In this document: in pieces, positions 31,399 to 41,175 of the stretch
How the letters are laid out: each line of letters begins with the position of its first letter
Numbering within the stretch: position 1 is the first letter of the stretch
Assembly (NCBI RefSeq): GCF_004102045.2
Contig: NZ_CP029684.2
Span: 1-64,000 of the forward strand
Direction: 5' to 3'
From: Oenococcus sicerae
Lineage (GTDB): Bacteria; Bacillota; Bacilli; Lactobacillales; Lactobacillaceae
Length of the DNA: 64,000 nucleotides
Notes under the pieces: generated by a model
What the model saw: only the letters and a program-made list of their open reading frames with translations
Databases searched by the model: none
Told to the model about the DNA's origin: nothing
Translations under genes and position numbers: made by a program

Positions 31399-32496
31399 TT
31401 ACCGCAAGCTGTTAAGTTTCTGTTCATAACTCGAAAACCATTTGGGTAAATGCTTCACTAAAACATAGGCCTTTTTCAGACTAATAATGTTCGCATCTTC
31501 GAATTCTGACAGCAGTTTTAAAAATGCATTCTTGGCAAATGCATTTTTGACCATCCGTGGATAGAAATAAGTCTCACTGCTAAATTGTTTTAAAAGACGG
31601 TCAATGGTTGTCAAATGCCCTTCTCCGACTTCTATCAGACGCAATATCAACGAGAGCCGCCATTGCCAATTCGTCACCGACAATCCAGCTTGCGAACCTA
31701 AATGAATAATGGTCGGTGCACAAACTAGGTTCTTGTGCTGTTCATAGGTTAATTGAACGATTTCAACTGGCAGTCGTTTGCACATGGCATCCTGCTGCAA
31801 GCGGTGCAGTTCATTGATCATCATTTGTTTTTGTCTGACTGGTTTTTTAAAATAACTGCTTTTACACGGATTTGGTTGACTTGCCAATAAATAATCCAGA
31901 CAGTTTTTTAAAGACAATTTCGTTCTGGCCATCGCCAATTTTGTATGATCCATCTTCCTGAAATCCGTTAGTAAATGTATCTTCTCGATGCTCGCATCAG
32001 CATAAAAAAGCCGATTTCGTGCATCGCTAAATTTAAAAACGGTTCTTTGTTTTAAAATAGCCTGTGCATAATTGGGTCCCAAAATCCAAACAACTGGCAA
32101 TGCAATTTTGGCATAACCTGCATTACGTTCTCTTAAACGCTGTAAGCTGAGTGGACTTTGCTGATACTCAATTGCCATTTTTTGACCAAGATCATTTTCA
32201 ATTACCAAATCAGCCCGTTGGGAAATATCCGGTAATCTTTTCTCTAAAGTGGCCGTGTATCCGGCTGCTTCGGCTTGAGCCTTCAATTCTTTTTTGGCCT
32301 TTAGATGCAGCTGGCTTTCATTTTCGGAGAAAACCTGACAGTTTGCATTGGCTAGATGAGCGAAGTAAGGAATTTTAATCTGACCATGCCGAAGCGTGAC
32401 GATACTTTGACATGCTGGACAAGAAAAAAGCTCATCGCGTTTTGCGTGATCAGCTTCTACAAGTGTCTGATTCTTTATTAATTGTGCAATCAGCAT
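31399..32496 (-). CDS. coiA: Competence protein CoiA-like
   Basis: CoiA promotes processing of incoming DNA during transformation in streptococci. The N-terminal zinc-finger-like part shows CPACQSIVTLRHG and YFAHLANANC; the nuclease-like core follows with RLPDISQRADLVIENDLGQKMAIEYQQSPLS (residues about 87-117, PD-(D/E)XK-like spacing). At 365 residues it is a normal length. It lies between pepF and mecA, as in several lactic acid bacteria. Whether this organism is transformable is not shown here. Confidence 0.85.
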   Translation of the reverse strand: MLIAQLIKNQTLVEADHAKRDELFSCPACQSIVTLRHGQIKIPYFAHLANANCQVFSENESQLHLKAKKELKAQAEAAGYTATLEKRLPDISQRADLVIENDLGQKMAIEYQQSPLSLQRLRERNAGYAKIALPVVWILGPNYAQAILKQRTVFKFSDARNRLFYADASIEKIHLLTDFRKMDHTKLAMARTKLSLKNCLDYLLASQPNPCKSSYFKKPVRQKQMMINELHRLQQDAMCKRLPVEIVQLTYEQHKNLVCAPTIIHLGSQAGLSVTNWQWRLSLILRLIEVGEGHLTTIDRLLKQFSSETYFYPRMVKNAFAKNAFLKLLSEFEDANIISLKKAYVLVKHLPKWFSSYEQKLNSLR

Positions 32497-32526
32497 ATAC
32501 TGTTTATGACGTAAAAAATCTGATTT

Positions 32527-33249
32527 TTAGAAAATTTTTTTTGATAATTCCAAAGCAGTATTTAGAAAAATCGGTTTCTGCAAATCCGAAGCTTCGATCT
32601 GTTTACCATCAATTCGCAGACCAAAATCGCTCATTAATAATTGAATCGCATCAGCTTTTTTCGTCTGAGAGACAAGATGGAGCAGAAAAGCCCGGTGAAT
32701 AGCATTATGTTTATCTGGTGTCTGAATTTCATAAAGGTCCGAAACAAGCTGTTTGGAATCAATTTGCCTTGCGACACTTAAAAATTCGTCAAAATCAGCT
32801 AATACATACCAACCATTCAAACTGCCATTTGCATGGACCACGCTAGTTTTGATCGTTTGCTCCGGCTGCTTTTTCAACTCAGTCCTTTGTGCTTTTGTGC
32901 TTGGGTTATCATATCCCTTTAAGAGCTTGCTAAGGTCTGGATCAACCTGCTCGCTTTTCAGCGAAAACACAGTATTGCCGCTATCGTCAACTGAAATATT
33001 TGGATCATCCACAATTTTTGAAATAAACAATTCAACGCCGTGCTGACCGGTTGGCAGAATCTGAAAAGTCACTTGATCATCATTGCTAAAGGAATGATCA
33101 GCATCTGCCTCATCCAAAATGGCATAGAAAAAACTCTCGACTTCACTGCGGTCAGACATTAAATCCATCATCGAAACATGACGATCATCCAAATCGGCTT
33201 TCGTCAACATAATATGTAACGTATTCGCATCAATTTTTTCTAATTTCAT
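32527..33249 (-). CDS. mecA: Adaptor protein MecA
   Basis: MecA brings substrates such as ComK/ComX-type regulators to ClpC for degradation. The start MKLEKIDANTLHIMLTKADL (ATG 33249) aligns with the usual MecA opening; an ATG three codons upstream is also possible. An acidic middle region (residues about 95-145) joins the N- and C-terminal domains; the C-terminal part contains WYVLADFDEFLSVARQ. Length about 240 fits. This is the protease adaptor, not the methicillin-resistance gene of the same name. Confidence 0.9.
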   Translation of the reverse strand: MKLEKIDANTLHIMLTKADLDDRHVSMMDLMSDRSEVESFFYAILDEADADHSFSNDDQVTFQILPTGQHGVELFISKIVDDPNISVDDSGNTVFSLKSEQVDPDLSKLLKGYDNPSTKAQRTELKKQPEQTIKTSVVHANGSLNGWYVLADFDEFLSVARQIDSKQLVSDLYEIQTPDKHNAIHRAFLLHLVSQTKKADAIQLLMSDFGLRIDGKQIEASDLQKPIFLNTALELSKKIF

Positions 33250-33303
33250 TATCTCCATTATAACAATCCGTTTAAGGGCTAATTATAGCGGTAAAATTAG
33301 CTT

Positions 33304-33783
33304 ATGGATAAATTATATTTGACTTTAGGGAGCAAAAATTATCTTTTGAAATTAGCAGATCAGATCGATGATCGTGATGTGCAATTAGTTTCAAAACCTG
33401 GTCAATCACAATTTGGTATTATTTCCAAAAAAAAGCTAGCAAAAAGCATCAATCCAATTGAATTTGATTTAGAAAGTCAAATCAATGGTCCTGATTCCCA
33501 TGCTCAACTGGTCGCCTTCTACTATTTTGTCGGCGAAGACAAACAAGCAGATATTGCCAAAAAAACGCTTTTATTCAATCAAAACAGCCTAACCGAATCA
33601 GGTATCTCAGGCGCAGCCTGGCTCAGAGAACACAAAGACCTGCGTCGGTATGTTTTCAAGGCTGAATTCGAAGACGCAGCCTCTTACCAGCATTTTAATC
33701 ATTCGAAAATAATGGCTTCGTTGACTGCTAATTTCTATTCCAGTTTCAATGTGATCTACGCAAAAGGATTTGACGAAGACTAG
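33304..33783 (+). CDS. Uncharacterised protein, possibly of the HmoB/TRAP-like (antibiotic monooxygenase fold) group
   Basis: A 159-residue soluble protein, divergent from mecA and convergent with the DUF1292 gene. The opening MDKLYLTLGSKNYLLKLADQ and a later block RRYVFKAEFEDAASYQHFNHSKIM are reminiscent of lactic acid bacterial proteins related to HmoB/TRAP, whose C-terminal ABM-like domain has an aromatic stretch ending in a short helix. The resemblance is weak, and typical NxxGFxxxxxL-type haem residues are not clear. No signal peptide or membrane segment. The function should be treated as unknown. Confidence 0.55.
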   Translation: MDKLYLTLGSKNYLLKLADQIDDRDVQLVSKPGQSQFGIISKKKLAKSINPIEFDLESQINGPDSHAQLVAFYYFVGEDKQADIAKKTLLFNQNSLTESGISGAAWLREHKDLRRYVFKAEFEDAASYQHFNHSKIMASLTANFYSSFNVIYAKGFDED

Positions 33784-33785
33784 AA

Positions 33786-34118
33786 TTAATCCTCTTCAGT
33801 TCGAAGCGAGTCATCATCGACAAAAGTATTCAAAACTTCAGCAACCATATTCCACTCTTTTTCATCTTCGATCGGAAACAAATCAGAATCAGTTTCTGAA
33901 TCTCCAGCCTCTGGATCAAAGCTGAAAGCCTGAATCTCAACCTCTTGGTCTGGATCCTCGGCAGAAATTTCATCAGTTCCGGCTGGCGTGAACAAGATGT
34001 AGTCTTTGCTGTATTCGTCAGAATGAAAGGTAAATAATACCTCATAGAGTGATTCGTTGCCTTCATCATCTGTTAAAGTGACATATTTTTCATTGTCTTG
34101 CTGATTTTCATTAGCCAT
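33786..34118 (-). CDS. DUF1292 family protein
   Basis: A small acidic protein (110 residues, many Asp/Glu) with the DUF1292 signature: [34 protein letters not shown] near the N-terminus and [15 protein letters not shown] at the end. DUF1292 proteins are conserved next to ruvX and ireB (YrzB in B. subtilis). The function is unknown. It overlaps the ruvX stop. Confidence 0.9.
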   Translation of the reverse strand: MANENQQDNEKYVTLTDDEGNESLYEVLFTFHSDEYSKDYILFTPAGTDEISAEDPDQEVEIQAFSFDPEAGDSETDSDLFPIEDEKEWNMVAEVLNTFVDDDSLRTEED

Positions 34119-34545
34119 TTATCAATTTTCCTTTTTTATCAAGATAATTTTGTAATATCAATTGGGCGGCAAGACTATCGATGACCTTTTTTCGTTTCTC
34201 TCGCGAAAGATCTGCCTCTTCAATCAAGAGTCGATTAGCTTCAACGCTTGTCAAACGTTCATCTTGATAATCAATTGGTAGACCAAAACGTTCAAGAACC
34301 ATTTGGCCATAGCGACGCGAAGCATCAACTCTAGGGCCTTCGGTATTATTCATATTTTTTGGTAAACCAATCACGATACCGGTCGCTTTTTTTTCAGCAA
34401 TGATTTCGCCAAGCCGATCTAAACCGAACTCGCCTTGATTTTCATTAATTCTGATGATTTCAACCGAGCTGGATGTCCAACCTAGCGGATCAGACTGAGC
34501 TACACCGACTGTTTTTGAACCAACATCTAAGCCTAACAGTCTCAT
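34111..34545 (-). CDS. ruvX: RuvX/YqgF putative pre-16S rRNA nuclease or Holliday junction resolvase
   Basis: A 144-residue RNase H-fold protein. The catalytic Asp is in [19 protein letters not shown]; the second and third motifs are [15 protein letters not shown] and [15 protein letters not shown]; the C-terminal Asp lies in [16 protein letters not shown]. YqgF proteins are involved in 16S rRNA 5' maturation and were first proposed as Holliday junction resolvases. It overlaps ireB by 4 bp. Confidence 0.93.
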   Translation of the reverse strand: MRLLGLDVGSKTVGVAQSDPLGWTSSSVEIIRINENQGEFGLDRLGEIIAEKKATGIVIGLPKNMNNTEGPRVDASRRYGQMVLERFGLPIDYQDERLTSVEANRLLIEEADLSREKRKKVIDSLAAQLILQNYLDKKGKLING

Positions 34546-34820
34546 TTTTTGTCATCCAGCTTCTTGTCGTCAGAGAGATACTCCTTAACGAGCTCTTCGA
34601 CGATCTCATCACGCTCAAAACGACGAATCAAATTGCGTGCGTCATTTAAGCGCGGAATATAAGCCGGATCACCAGAAATTAAATAACCAACGATCTGATT
34701 GATCGGGTTATAGCCTTTTTCTTCCAACGCAGCGTACACCAGCTTTAACATCGAGCGGACGTTCTCTGGTTTCTGTGAACCAAAATCAAATACAGTTGTA
34801 TCTTCAAATTCTGCCATCAC
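34542..34820 (-). CDS. ireB: IreB family regulatory phosphoprotein
   Basis: IreB (YrzL/DUF965) is a small regulator phosphorylated by the PASTA kinase IreK in enterococci. The 92-residue product has the family stretch [45 protein letters not shown] (shown as region residues 8-53), then [25 protein letters not shown]. The two Thr residues near the N-terminus (TTVF) match the reported phosphorylation region. It sits 15 bp after alaS. Confidence 0.92.
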   Translation of the reverse strand: MMAEFEDTTVFDFGSQKPENVRSMLKLVYAALEEKGYNPINQIVGYLISGDPAYIPRLNDARNLIRRFERDEIVEELVKEYLSDDKKLDDKK

Positions 34821-34835
34821 CTATATTCTACCCTA

Positions 34836-37484
34836 TCAAAGGCTTTCTAGATATGGTGAAACAGCAGCTAGGGCTTGTTTGATACCCTGCGGATTTTTAC
34901 CACCAGCTTGTGCAAATTCTGGTCGGCCGCCTCCACCGCCTTGAATCTTACTAGAAATTGCCTTAACGATATCGCCGGCTTTGACTTCTTTTGCTTTAGC
35001 AGAAGCGGCAACTAGTAAAGCTTTGCCTTGATTTTCACTAGCTAATACAATCACATCCGAGACTTGTTTTTCTCGCCAATTATCAACAATTTGCCTTAAC
35101 CCGTCGATCGTCTGATGATTAATTTCGGCTGTCACATAACGATAACCGCCGGCTTGGCGAACATCTTTGAAAATGCTATCCGAACTATCATTAGCTTCTT
35201 TAGCCGCTAAGGACGCTATCTGTTTTCGCTCTTGTTTTAACTCATTTTGCAATGCCATAACTTTATCAGTTACATCGTCCAGTTTTTGCGTTCCTAAAAT
35301 TGAAGCTGTTTCTTGCAGCCACCGCTCATGTGTCTTAAACAGGTTGAAAGCATCCCGTCCAGTGACAGCCTCGATCCGTCGTGTACCTGCACCAATTCCT
35401 GATTCACTGACAATCTTAAAGAGACCAAGCTCACTCGTATTATTGGCATGAGTTCCCCCATCGAATTCCTTATTGAAACTGCCGATTGAAACGACCCTGA
35501 CTTTCTTACCATATTTCTCGCCAAACACAGCAACAGCACCTAACTTTTTCGCTGAGGCAATATCGGTTTCGACCCAAGTGATTGGTAAAGCTGCTTCGAT
35601 CTGCCGATTTACCTGCTCTTCGATCTGATCCAAAACAGCTTGTTTAACGGGTCCTTGATGGGTAAAATCAAAACGCAGATAGTTAGGTTCGACTAAAGAA
35701 CCGGCTTGATGAATATCGCCACCAATGATGTTGCGCAAAGTCTGATCAAGTAAATGTGTGGCCGTGTGATTTTTAGAAACTGCAATATGGCGTTTCATAT
35801 CTACTTGCAGATCAACGATTTGACCAATTTTAAGTTCGGCGACGGCCTGCACGGTATGGATATGCTGTTTATTGGGTGCGTTTTGAACATCTGTGATATG
35901 GGCCAGCAAATGTCCATTGCGATCATTGATACTGCCATGATCAGCCACTTGACCACCCATTTCAGCATAAAAAGGTGTTTTATCAAAAACAAGCAGTGCT
36001 TGTTGTCCGGCTAAAACAGCATCAGCCGAACTGTCATTGACAATGATGGCAACGATTTTAGCAGCTGCAACAGTTGTGTGACGCCAACCAACATACTCCG
36101 ACTTTACCTTGAGATTCATTAAAGCGGCATTTTGAACAGCAAAAGCCTTGAGCTTGCCCTGAGCAGTCCGAGCACGATCCTGCTGCGCTTTCATTTCGTC
36201 TTCAAAAGCCTTTTTATCGACCGTTAAGCCTGCATCAGCAGCTTGCTCTTCAGTTAATTCAAGCGGAAAACCATAAGTATCAAAAAGTTTAAAAGCATTT
36301 TGGCCCGAGAGTTGTTTGCGGTCCTGCTGTTTCGTGTTTTTAATATACTCATTCAATAATGTCAGACCGGCTGTTAATGTTTTGCTAAAACGCGCTTCTT
36401 CCGCCTGCACAACAGGTATGATCTTGTCCTGATTTTTTAAAATTTCAGGATAATAAGACTGCATGATCTGACCAACGATCGGGACTAGCTGGCTCAAAAA
36501 AGCCTCTTTAATACCAAGCTTTTGTCCATGCATAACGGCCCTTCGCAACAAACGACGAATCACATAACCACGGCCGCTGTTACCAGGTAGAGCGCCATCC
36601 GAAATCGCAAAAGTCACAGTTCGTATATGATCAGCGATCACTTTAAAACTAATATCCTGCTGCTGATTCTCTCCGTATTTTTTTCCGGAAAGCATTTCAA
36701 CTTTTTTAATGATCGGCAAAAACAAGTCAGTTTCAAAATTAGTTGGTGCATTTTCGAAAATAGAAACAACTCGTTCCAGACCCATGCCTGTATCAATATT
36801 TTTATGCGGTAATTCGGGATATTTCCTATTATCGGTTAACCCAGGCAAGTGATTAAATTGAGAAAAAACAATATTCCAAATTTCCAAGTAACGTTCGTTT
36901 TCGCCTCCGGGATACATTTCCGGATCACGATCGGGCAAATTTTGAAATTTCGGACCACGATCAAAAAAAATCTCCGTGTCTGGACCTGAAGGGCCCTCAC
37001 CGATATCCCAGAAATTGTCCTCTTGTGCAACTGTATGACCAGCTATAAAACCAGTCTGTGCTTCCCATAATTTTTTTGTTTCGAGATCACGCGGATAATA
37101 GGTGACGTAAAGTTTTTCAGGTTCGATGGCATACCATTCAGGACTCGTCAAAAGTTCCCAAGCCCAAGGAATAACTTCTTTTTTAAAATAATCGCCAACT
37201 GAAAAATTACCCAGCATCTCAAAAAAAGTGTGGTGACGCGCTGTGTGGCCAACATTTTCTATATCATTCGTACGAATCGATTTTTGTGCATTAACCATAC
37301 GGGGATTTTCTGGCACTACCGAACCATCAAAATATTTTTTCAATGTCGCAACGCCGGAATTGATCCACAAAAGGCTGGGATCATCTTTAGGTATCAGCGA
37401 TTGGCTGGGTTCGATTTTATGGCCCTTGGATTGGAAGAAGTCAAGAAACATTTGTCTAATTTGTACAGAATCAAGTTTTTTCAT
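34836..37484 (-). CDS. alaS: Alanyl-tRNA synthetase
   Basis: Charges tRNA-Ala. The N-terminal class II core shows [13 protein letters not shown] and [13 protein letters not shown] (about residues 10-52) and the third motif region [14 protein letters not shown] near residue 310. The editing domain contains [12 protein letters not shown] near residue 570 and a second zinc ligand group in [16 protein letters not shown] near residue 675. The C-terminal glycine-rich oligomerisation part ends with [14 protein letters not shown]. At 882 residues it is complete. A T-box leader precedes the gene. Confidence 0.97.
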   Translation of the reverse strand: MKKLDSVQIRQMFLDFFQSKGHKIEPSQSLIPKDDPSLLWINSGVATLKKYFDGSVVPENPRMVNAQKSIRTNDIENVGHTARHHTFFEMLGNFSVGDYFKKEVIPWAWELLTSPEWYAIEPEKLYVTYYPRDLETKKLWEAQTGFIAGHTVAQEDNFWDIGEGPSGPDTEIFFDRGPKFQNLPDRDPEMYPGGENERYLEIWNIVFSQFNHLPGLTDNRKYPELPHKNIDTGMGLERVVSIFENAPTNFETDLFLPIIKKVEMLSGKKYGENQQQDISFKVIADHIRTVTFAISDGALPGNSGRGYVIRRLLRRAVMHGQKLGIKEAFLSQLVPIVGQIMQSYYPEILKNQDKIIPVVQAEEARFSKTLTAGLTLLNEYIKNTKQQDRKQLSGQNAFKLFDTYGFPLELTEEQAADAGLTVDKKAFEDEMKAQQDRARTAQGKLKAFAVQNAALMNLKVKSEYVGWRHTTVAAAKIVAIIVNDSSADAVLAGQQALLVFDKTPFYAEMGGQVADHGSINDRNGHLLAHITDVQNAPNKQHIHTVQAVAELKIGQIVDLQVDMKRHIAVSKNHTATHLLDQTLRNIIGGDIHQAGSLVEPNYLRFDFTHQGPVKQAVLDQIEEQVNRQIEAALPITWVETDIASAKKLGAVAVFGEKYGKKVRVVSIGSFNKEFDGGTHANNTSELGLFKIVSESGIGAGTRRIEAVTGRDAFNLFKTHERWLQETASILGTQKLDDVTDKVMALQNELKQERKQIASLAAKEANDSSDSIFKDVRQAGGYRYVTAEINHQTIDGLRQIVDNWREKQVSDVIVLASENQGKALLVAASAKAKEVKAGDIVKAISSKIQGGGGGRPEFAQAGGKNPQGIKQALAAVSPYLESL

Positions 37485-37680
37485 TTCGCCTCAATAAAAA
37501 AATACCATGTATTGCCGGGGCGAAAAATCGCGGTGCCACCCAGCTTCACACAGTATTTGTGTCTTTTTTTAAATTATTCACTCAGTGAGAGCCTCTTGAT
37601 TAAGATCTCAGATCTTCCACCAATTGATCCGTCTCTATAAAATCCGCTTCAAGATATATTCACCTGCAATATTTATGATA
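37485..37680 (-). promoter_or_regulatory. T-box riboswitch leader of alaS
   Basis: The T-box core GGGTGGCACCGCG is on the minus strand (complement 37529-37541). Downstream, TTTCGCCCC (complement 37517-37525) can pair with GAGGCGAAA (complement 37483-37491), which contains the ribosome-binding site and touches the start codon. The only other hairpin there is the short AATAC/GTATT before seven T's. The leader could therefore act on translation, on transcription, or both. A possible Ala specifier GCT lies at 37590-37592. An extended -10-like TGATATCAT (complement 37674-37682) is a candidate promoter. Confidence 0.82.
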
Positions 37681-37932
37681 TCACGTCCGTTAAAAGGATT
37701 GACACCACACATGAAATTGATCTTTAAATAGGCTAAGTCTACGGAAGCGCGATTAAAAATGATTTTATGTTTTTTTGAGTAGAAAGACAAGTAAAAAGTC
37801 ATAATTCATCATAATATTCGTCTTTTACTGAAAAAATACCCTTTTTAAAAAAATTTGTACACTTTTTTCTAGCTATCCAGAACATTTAGATATAGAATGA
37901 TGTTTAAATTTTATGAAAGGTGGTAATTTTGA
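37681..37932. promoter_or_regulatory. Intergenic region between alaS leader and permease
   Basis: AT-rich, with no reading frame of note. It should hold the alaS promoter at its left end and the permease promoter at its right end. On the plus strand a TTGTAC near 37854 and AT-rich stretches further right are weak promoter candidates. AAAGGTGG at 37916-37923 is the permease ribosome site. Confidence 0.4.
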
Positions 37933-39390
37933 ATGGATGTTTTTAGAAAAAAGGACGTCAATGAAATTTTGAAACACACGTCGCCCTTGAAAAGGACTTT
38001 GAAAACTTGGGACTTAACCTTCCTAGGTATCGGTGCCATCATCGGTACTGGGATCTTCGTCTTGACTGGTAAAGGCGCATTGACGGCCGGCCCGGCCTTA
38101 TCGTTGTCATTTCTACTGGCAGCGATTTGTTGCGGTTTTGCTGGTCTCTGTTACGCCGAATTTGCTTCAATGGCACCAGTAGCCGGCTCAGCGTATACCT
38201 ATTCCTATATTGCTTTTGGTGAGATTATTGCTTTCATCATTGGTTGGGATCTAATTTTGGAATATGCCTTAGGGGCTGCAACCGTCTCTGTCGGCTGGTC
38301 AGGCTATTTTGTTAATTTGATCAGCAACTTAGGGATTCACATTCCGACCGTTTTAACCGCTGCAATCGGTACGACACCAGGTGTGACAACTTACTTCAAC
38401 TTGCCGGCCTTTGTGATCGTGCTTGTCATTACTTGGATCATCTCCATCGGTATTACTCAAACAAAAAGAGTCAACGATACGATGGTGATTGTTAAATTAT
38501 TCGTGATTATTCTATTTATCGTGTTCACGGTTTGGTATATCAAGCCGCATAATTGGCAGCCATTTTCTCCTTATGGCTGGTATTCTTTCCACGGCGGAAC
38601 TGCTGCCGGAATTATCCCAGCTGCTTCGATCGTCTTCTTTTCATTTATCGGCTTTGATTCAGTATCTTCTAGTGCTGAGGAAACGATCAACCCTAGTAAG
38701 ACATTACCACGCGGCATTTTGATCTCATTATTGATCTCGACCGTTTTGTACATTATTATGACCCTGATCATGACTGGTGTCGTTAAGTACACGATCTTTG
38801 CAAAATATTTGAATGCACCAATTTTAGCCGTTTTACATGCAACAGGTCAGACTTGGCTGTCTATTATTGTCAGTGTTGGCGCCATACTAGGTATGACGAC
38901 AGTTATCTTGGTTCAATTATATGGTCAATCTCGAATTACTTATTCTATGTCTCGTGATGGTTTATTTCCGAAATTCTTCGGTGAAGTTAATCCTAAATTT
39001 CAAACACCTTTTAAAGGTACTTGGTTTTTCGGCATTGTCACAGCAATCGCTGGTGGCTTGATTAACCTGAATATTTTAGCCGAACTGGTCAATATTGGTA
39101 CCCTAACGGCCTTTACACTTGTTTCTGCAGGGATTCTTTGGATGCGCCATACCCATCCAGAACTGCATCGTGGTTTTAAAGCTCCCGGCGTTCCCTTTAC
39201 ACCAATCGTCGCAATTCTTTTCTGTTTAACATTAGTAGCCGGATTAAACTGGGAAACATGGGTTAGATTCATCGTCTGGTTCGCGATCGGCATGCTTGTT
39301 TACTTCGGTTATGCGAAAGGTCATTCCAAACTCGACCCAAAAAACATGGCAAACAGTGCGCCAACGGCGACTGATAAAGGAGCTGATTAA
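37933..39390 (+). CDS. APC-superfamily amino acid permease (cationic amino acid transporter type)
   Basis: A membrane transporter of 485 residues with about 12 hydrophobic segments. The first helix has the consensus GIGAIIGTGIFVLTG, and FSFIGFDSVSSSAEETINPSKTLPRGI near residue 235 is the hallmark of the APC/CAT group. The substrate cannot be decided from sequence. AAAGGTGG precedes the ATG. The stop is followed immediately by a universal stress protein gene, so the two are co-transcribed. Confidence 0.9.
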   Translation: MDVFRKKDVNEILKHTSPLKRTLKTWDLTFLGIGAIIGTGIFVLTGKGALTAGPALSLSFLLAAICCGFAGLCYAEFASMAPVAGSAYTYSYIAFGEIIAFIIGWDLILEYALGAATVSVGWSGYFVNLISNLGIHIPTVLTAAIGTTPGVTTYFNLPAFVIVLVITWIISIGITQTKRVNDTMVIVKLFVIILFIVFTVWYIKPHNWQPFSPYGWYSFHGGTAAGIIPAASIVFFSFIGFDSVSSSAEETINPSKTLPRGILISLLISTVLYIIMTLIMTGVVKYTIFAKYLNAPILAVLHATGQTWLSIIVSVGAILGMTTVILVQLYGQSRITYSMSRDGLFPKFFGEVNPKFQTPFKGTWFFGIVTAIAGGLINLNILAELVNIGTLTAFTLVSAGILWMRHTHPELHRGFKAPGVPFTPIVAILFCLTLVAGLNWETWVRFIVWFAIGMLVYFGYAKGHSKLDPKNMANSAPTATDKGAD

Positions 39391-39391
39391 C

Positions 39392-39820
39392 ATGGCTTAT
39401 AAGAAAATTTTAGTCGGTATTGATGGTTCAGCTCAATCCGATAAAGCTTTTGAAACAGCAAGTGCTTTAGCAACGGCCTTATCGGCCAGCCTATCGCTCA
39501 TATGGGTCGTCAATCGTGACCGCGGTATGGATTCTTCCTTCGGCGTCAGTGAAGACTTTTATCAAGACCAGTACCACCAGGTCAAAGATAAGCTAGCTCC
39601 CTATATTGAAAAAGCCAAAAAACTCAATATTGACGTGACCGGCGAAGCCTTGATCGGCAATGTCAAACTAATTTTAGCTCGTGATTATCCCGCTGAGCAT
39701 GGCATTGATTTAATCGTGCTAGGCAACACAGGTTTGAACGCGGTTGAAAAACTCGTTATCGGTTCTCATACCAGCTATGTCATTCGTAATTCAGCAGTTG
39801 ATGTTTTAATCGTCAAATAA
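39392..39820 (+). CDS. Universal stress protein (UspA family)
   Basis: A cytoplasmic nucleotide-binding stress protein. The start MAYKKILVGIDGSAQSDKAF (ATG 39392) has AAAGGAG upstream inside the permease end. The ATP-binding signature G-2X-G-9X-G-S is present as GNTGLNAVEKLVIGSHT, followed by SAVDVLIVK. Length 142 is standard. A longer frame from 39296 is an overlap artefact. Confidence 0.92.
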   Translation: MAYKKILVGIDGSAQSDKAFETASALATALSASLSLIWVVNRDRGMDSSFGVSEDFYQDQYHQVKDKLAPYIEKAKKLNIDVTGEALIGNVKLILARDYPAEHGIDLIVLGNTGLNAVEKLVIGSHTSYVIRNSAVDVLIVK

Positions 39821-39838
39821 CAATATCAGATACCAAAT

Positions 39839-39874
39839 TAAAAACAGCTAACCTTCAAAGGCCAGCTGTTTTTT
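39839..39874. terminator. Bidirectional terminator between usp and cfa
   Basis: AAAACAGCT and AGCTGTTTT pair around a 14-base loop, with A's on the left and T's on the right. It can end both the plus-strand permease-usp transcript and the convergent cfa transcript. Confidence 0.85.
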
Positions 39875-39876
39875 CA

Positions 39877-41064
39877 TCAATTCGTTTCTTGTTCGTAAAT
39901 ATAGTTTCGTGTCATCGGCAATTTAACACCGCTAGGCCCGTTTGTCAGCAAAAACTGCATGACATCAATATTACCAGCCTCAAAGGAAGCAGCAGCACCT
40001 TGCAAATACAGATCCCACATACGTGCAAAGTCCTTGCCATAAAGCTTGGCCGTCTGATCGAAAACTTTGTGATAATTATGGTACCAATGTTCCAAGGTTA
40101 ATTGATAGTGGCGACGCAAGGGTTCTAAGTCAGTCAGCTGCAAGCCGGCTTCCATAATATGAACGAGATTCTCAGCAACATGCGGGATATAACCGCCGGG
40201 GAAAATATACTTATTCAAAAAAGGATCAACGCCAACACCTTGGTGCTGGCCGGTAATGCCATGAATCAAAGCGCGGCCGTTTGTCGTTAACAATTTTTGA
40301 ATCGTTTTAAAATACAGTCCTAAATTCTCTTTGCCAACATGTTCAAACATGCCAACTGATGTAATGTAATCAAATTTTTCATCCTTGACATCACGGTAAT
40401 CCGACATGCGAACTTCGACTTGATCTTCTAAGTGATTCGCCTTGATCTGTTCCAAAGTGTAATCGTACTGTTCTTGGCTTAGCGTAATGCCAACTGTTTT
40501 CAAGTGAAATTCTTTGGCTGCAGCAATGATCAAGGTCCCCCAGCCGCTGCCGATATCTAATAAACGACCACCGGCAGTTGGATGCAATTTATAGAGAATA
40601 TGACGCACCTTGTTCATTTGCGCCGTTTCCAAGGAATCATCATCATGTTCAAAGTAAGCACATGAATAAGTCATCGTTTTATCTAACCAAGTACGATAAA
40701 AATCGTTACCAATATCATAGTGTTTACGAATATCTTTTTTACTAGCTTCTTCTGAATGCGACATCTTTGGCAAAAATTTTGCAAAGCCCTTATCAGTGAT
40801 AAAGCTGCCAGCGTTGCGATAAGCTGAAGCGACTAATTCTTGAATGCTGCCCTTGATATCAATGATACCTTGCATATAAGCTTCACCCAATGTCAAAGTG
40901 GGCTGATTTGTTAATTGCTTGACAGGAATGGCTTCTTTAAAACTGATACCGACCTGTGGTTCGCCATTTCCATATGCTTCCGTTTTGCCATCCCAATAGG
41001 TAACCGTTACAGGAATATCAAATGCACGGCTGAGTAAATGGCGATAAATATTTTTTTCTAACAT
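39877..41064 (-). CDS. cfa: Cyclopropane-fatty-acyl-phospholipid synthase
   Basis: Methylates unsaturated acyl chains of membrane lipids to cyclopropanes, important for acid and ethanol tolerance in wine and cider bacteria. The SAM-binding loop is LLDIGSGWGTLIIAAAKE near residue 165, with SVGMFEHVGKENLGLYF near residue 240 and YIFPGGYIPHVAENLVHIMEAG near residue 290. The motif SHSEEASKKDIRKHYDIGNDFYRTWLD precedes the core. At 395 residues it is complete. Confidence 0.96.
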   Translation of the reverse strand: MLEKNIYRHLLSRAFDIPVTVTYWDGKTEAYGNGEPQVGISFKEAIPVKQLTNQPTLTLGEAYMQGIIDIKGSIQELVASAYRNAGSFITDKGFAKFLPKMSHSEEASKKDIRKHYDIGNDFYRTWLDKTMTYSCAYFEHDDDSLETAQMNKVRHILYKLHPTAGGRLLDIGSGWGTLIIAAAKEFHLKTVGITLSQEQYDYTLEQIKANHLEDQVEVRMSDYRDVKDEKFDYITSVGMFEHVGKENLGLYFKTIQKLLTTNGRALIHGITGQHQGVGVDPFLNKYIFPGGYIPHVAENLVHIMEAGLQLTDLEPLRRHYQLTLEHWYHNYHKVFDQTAKLYGKDFARMWDLYLQGAAASFEAGNIDVMQFLLTNGPSGVKLPMTRNYIYEQETN

Positions 41065-41175
41065 GCTTTCACCTTATTTTTCCTAACATTTTCATGGTAT
41101 CACTCTCGCGCTTGGCCTGTGAAAGGCAAATAAACCAAGATATAAGTCCCGAAAAATAAGTTTGGAAAAAAGGTG

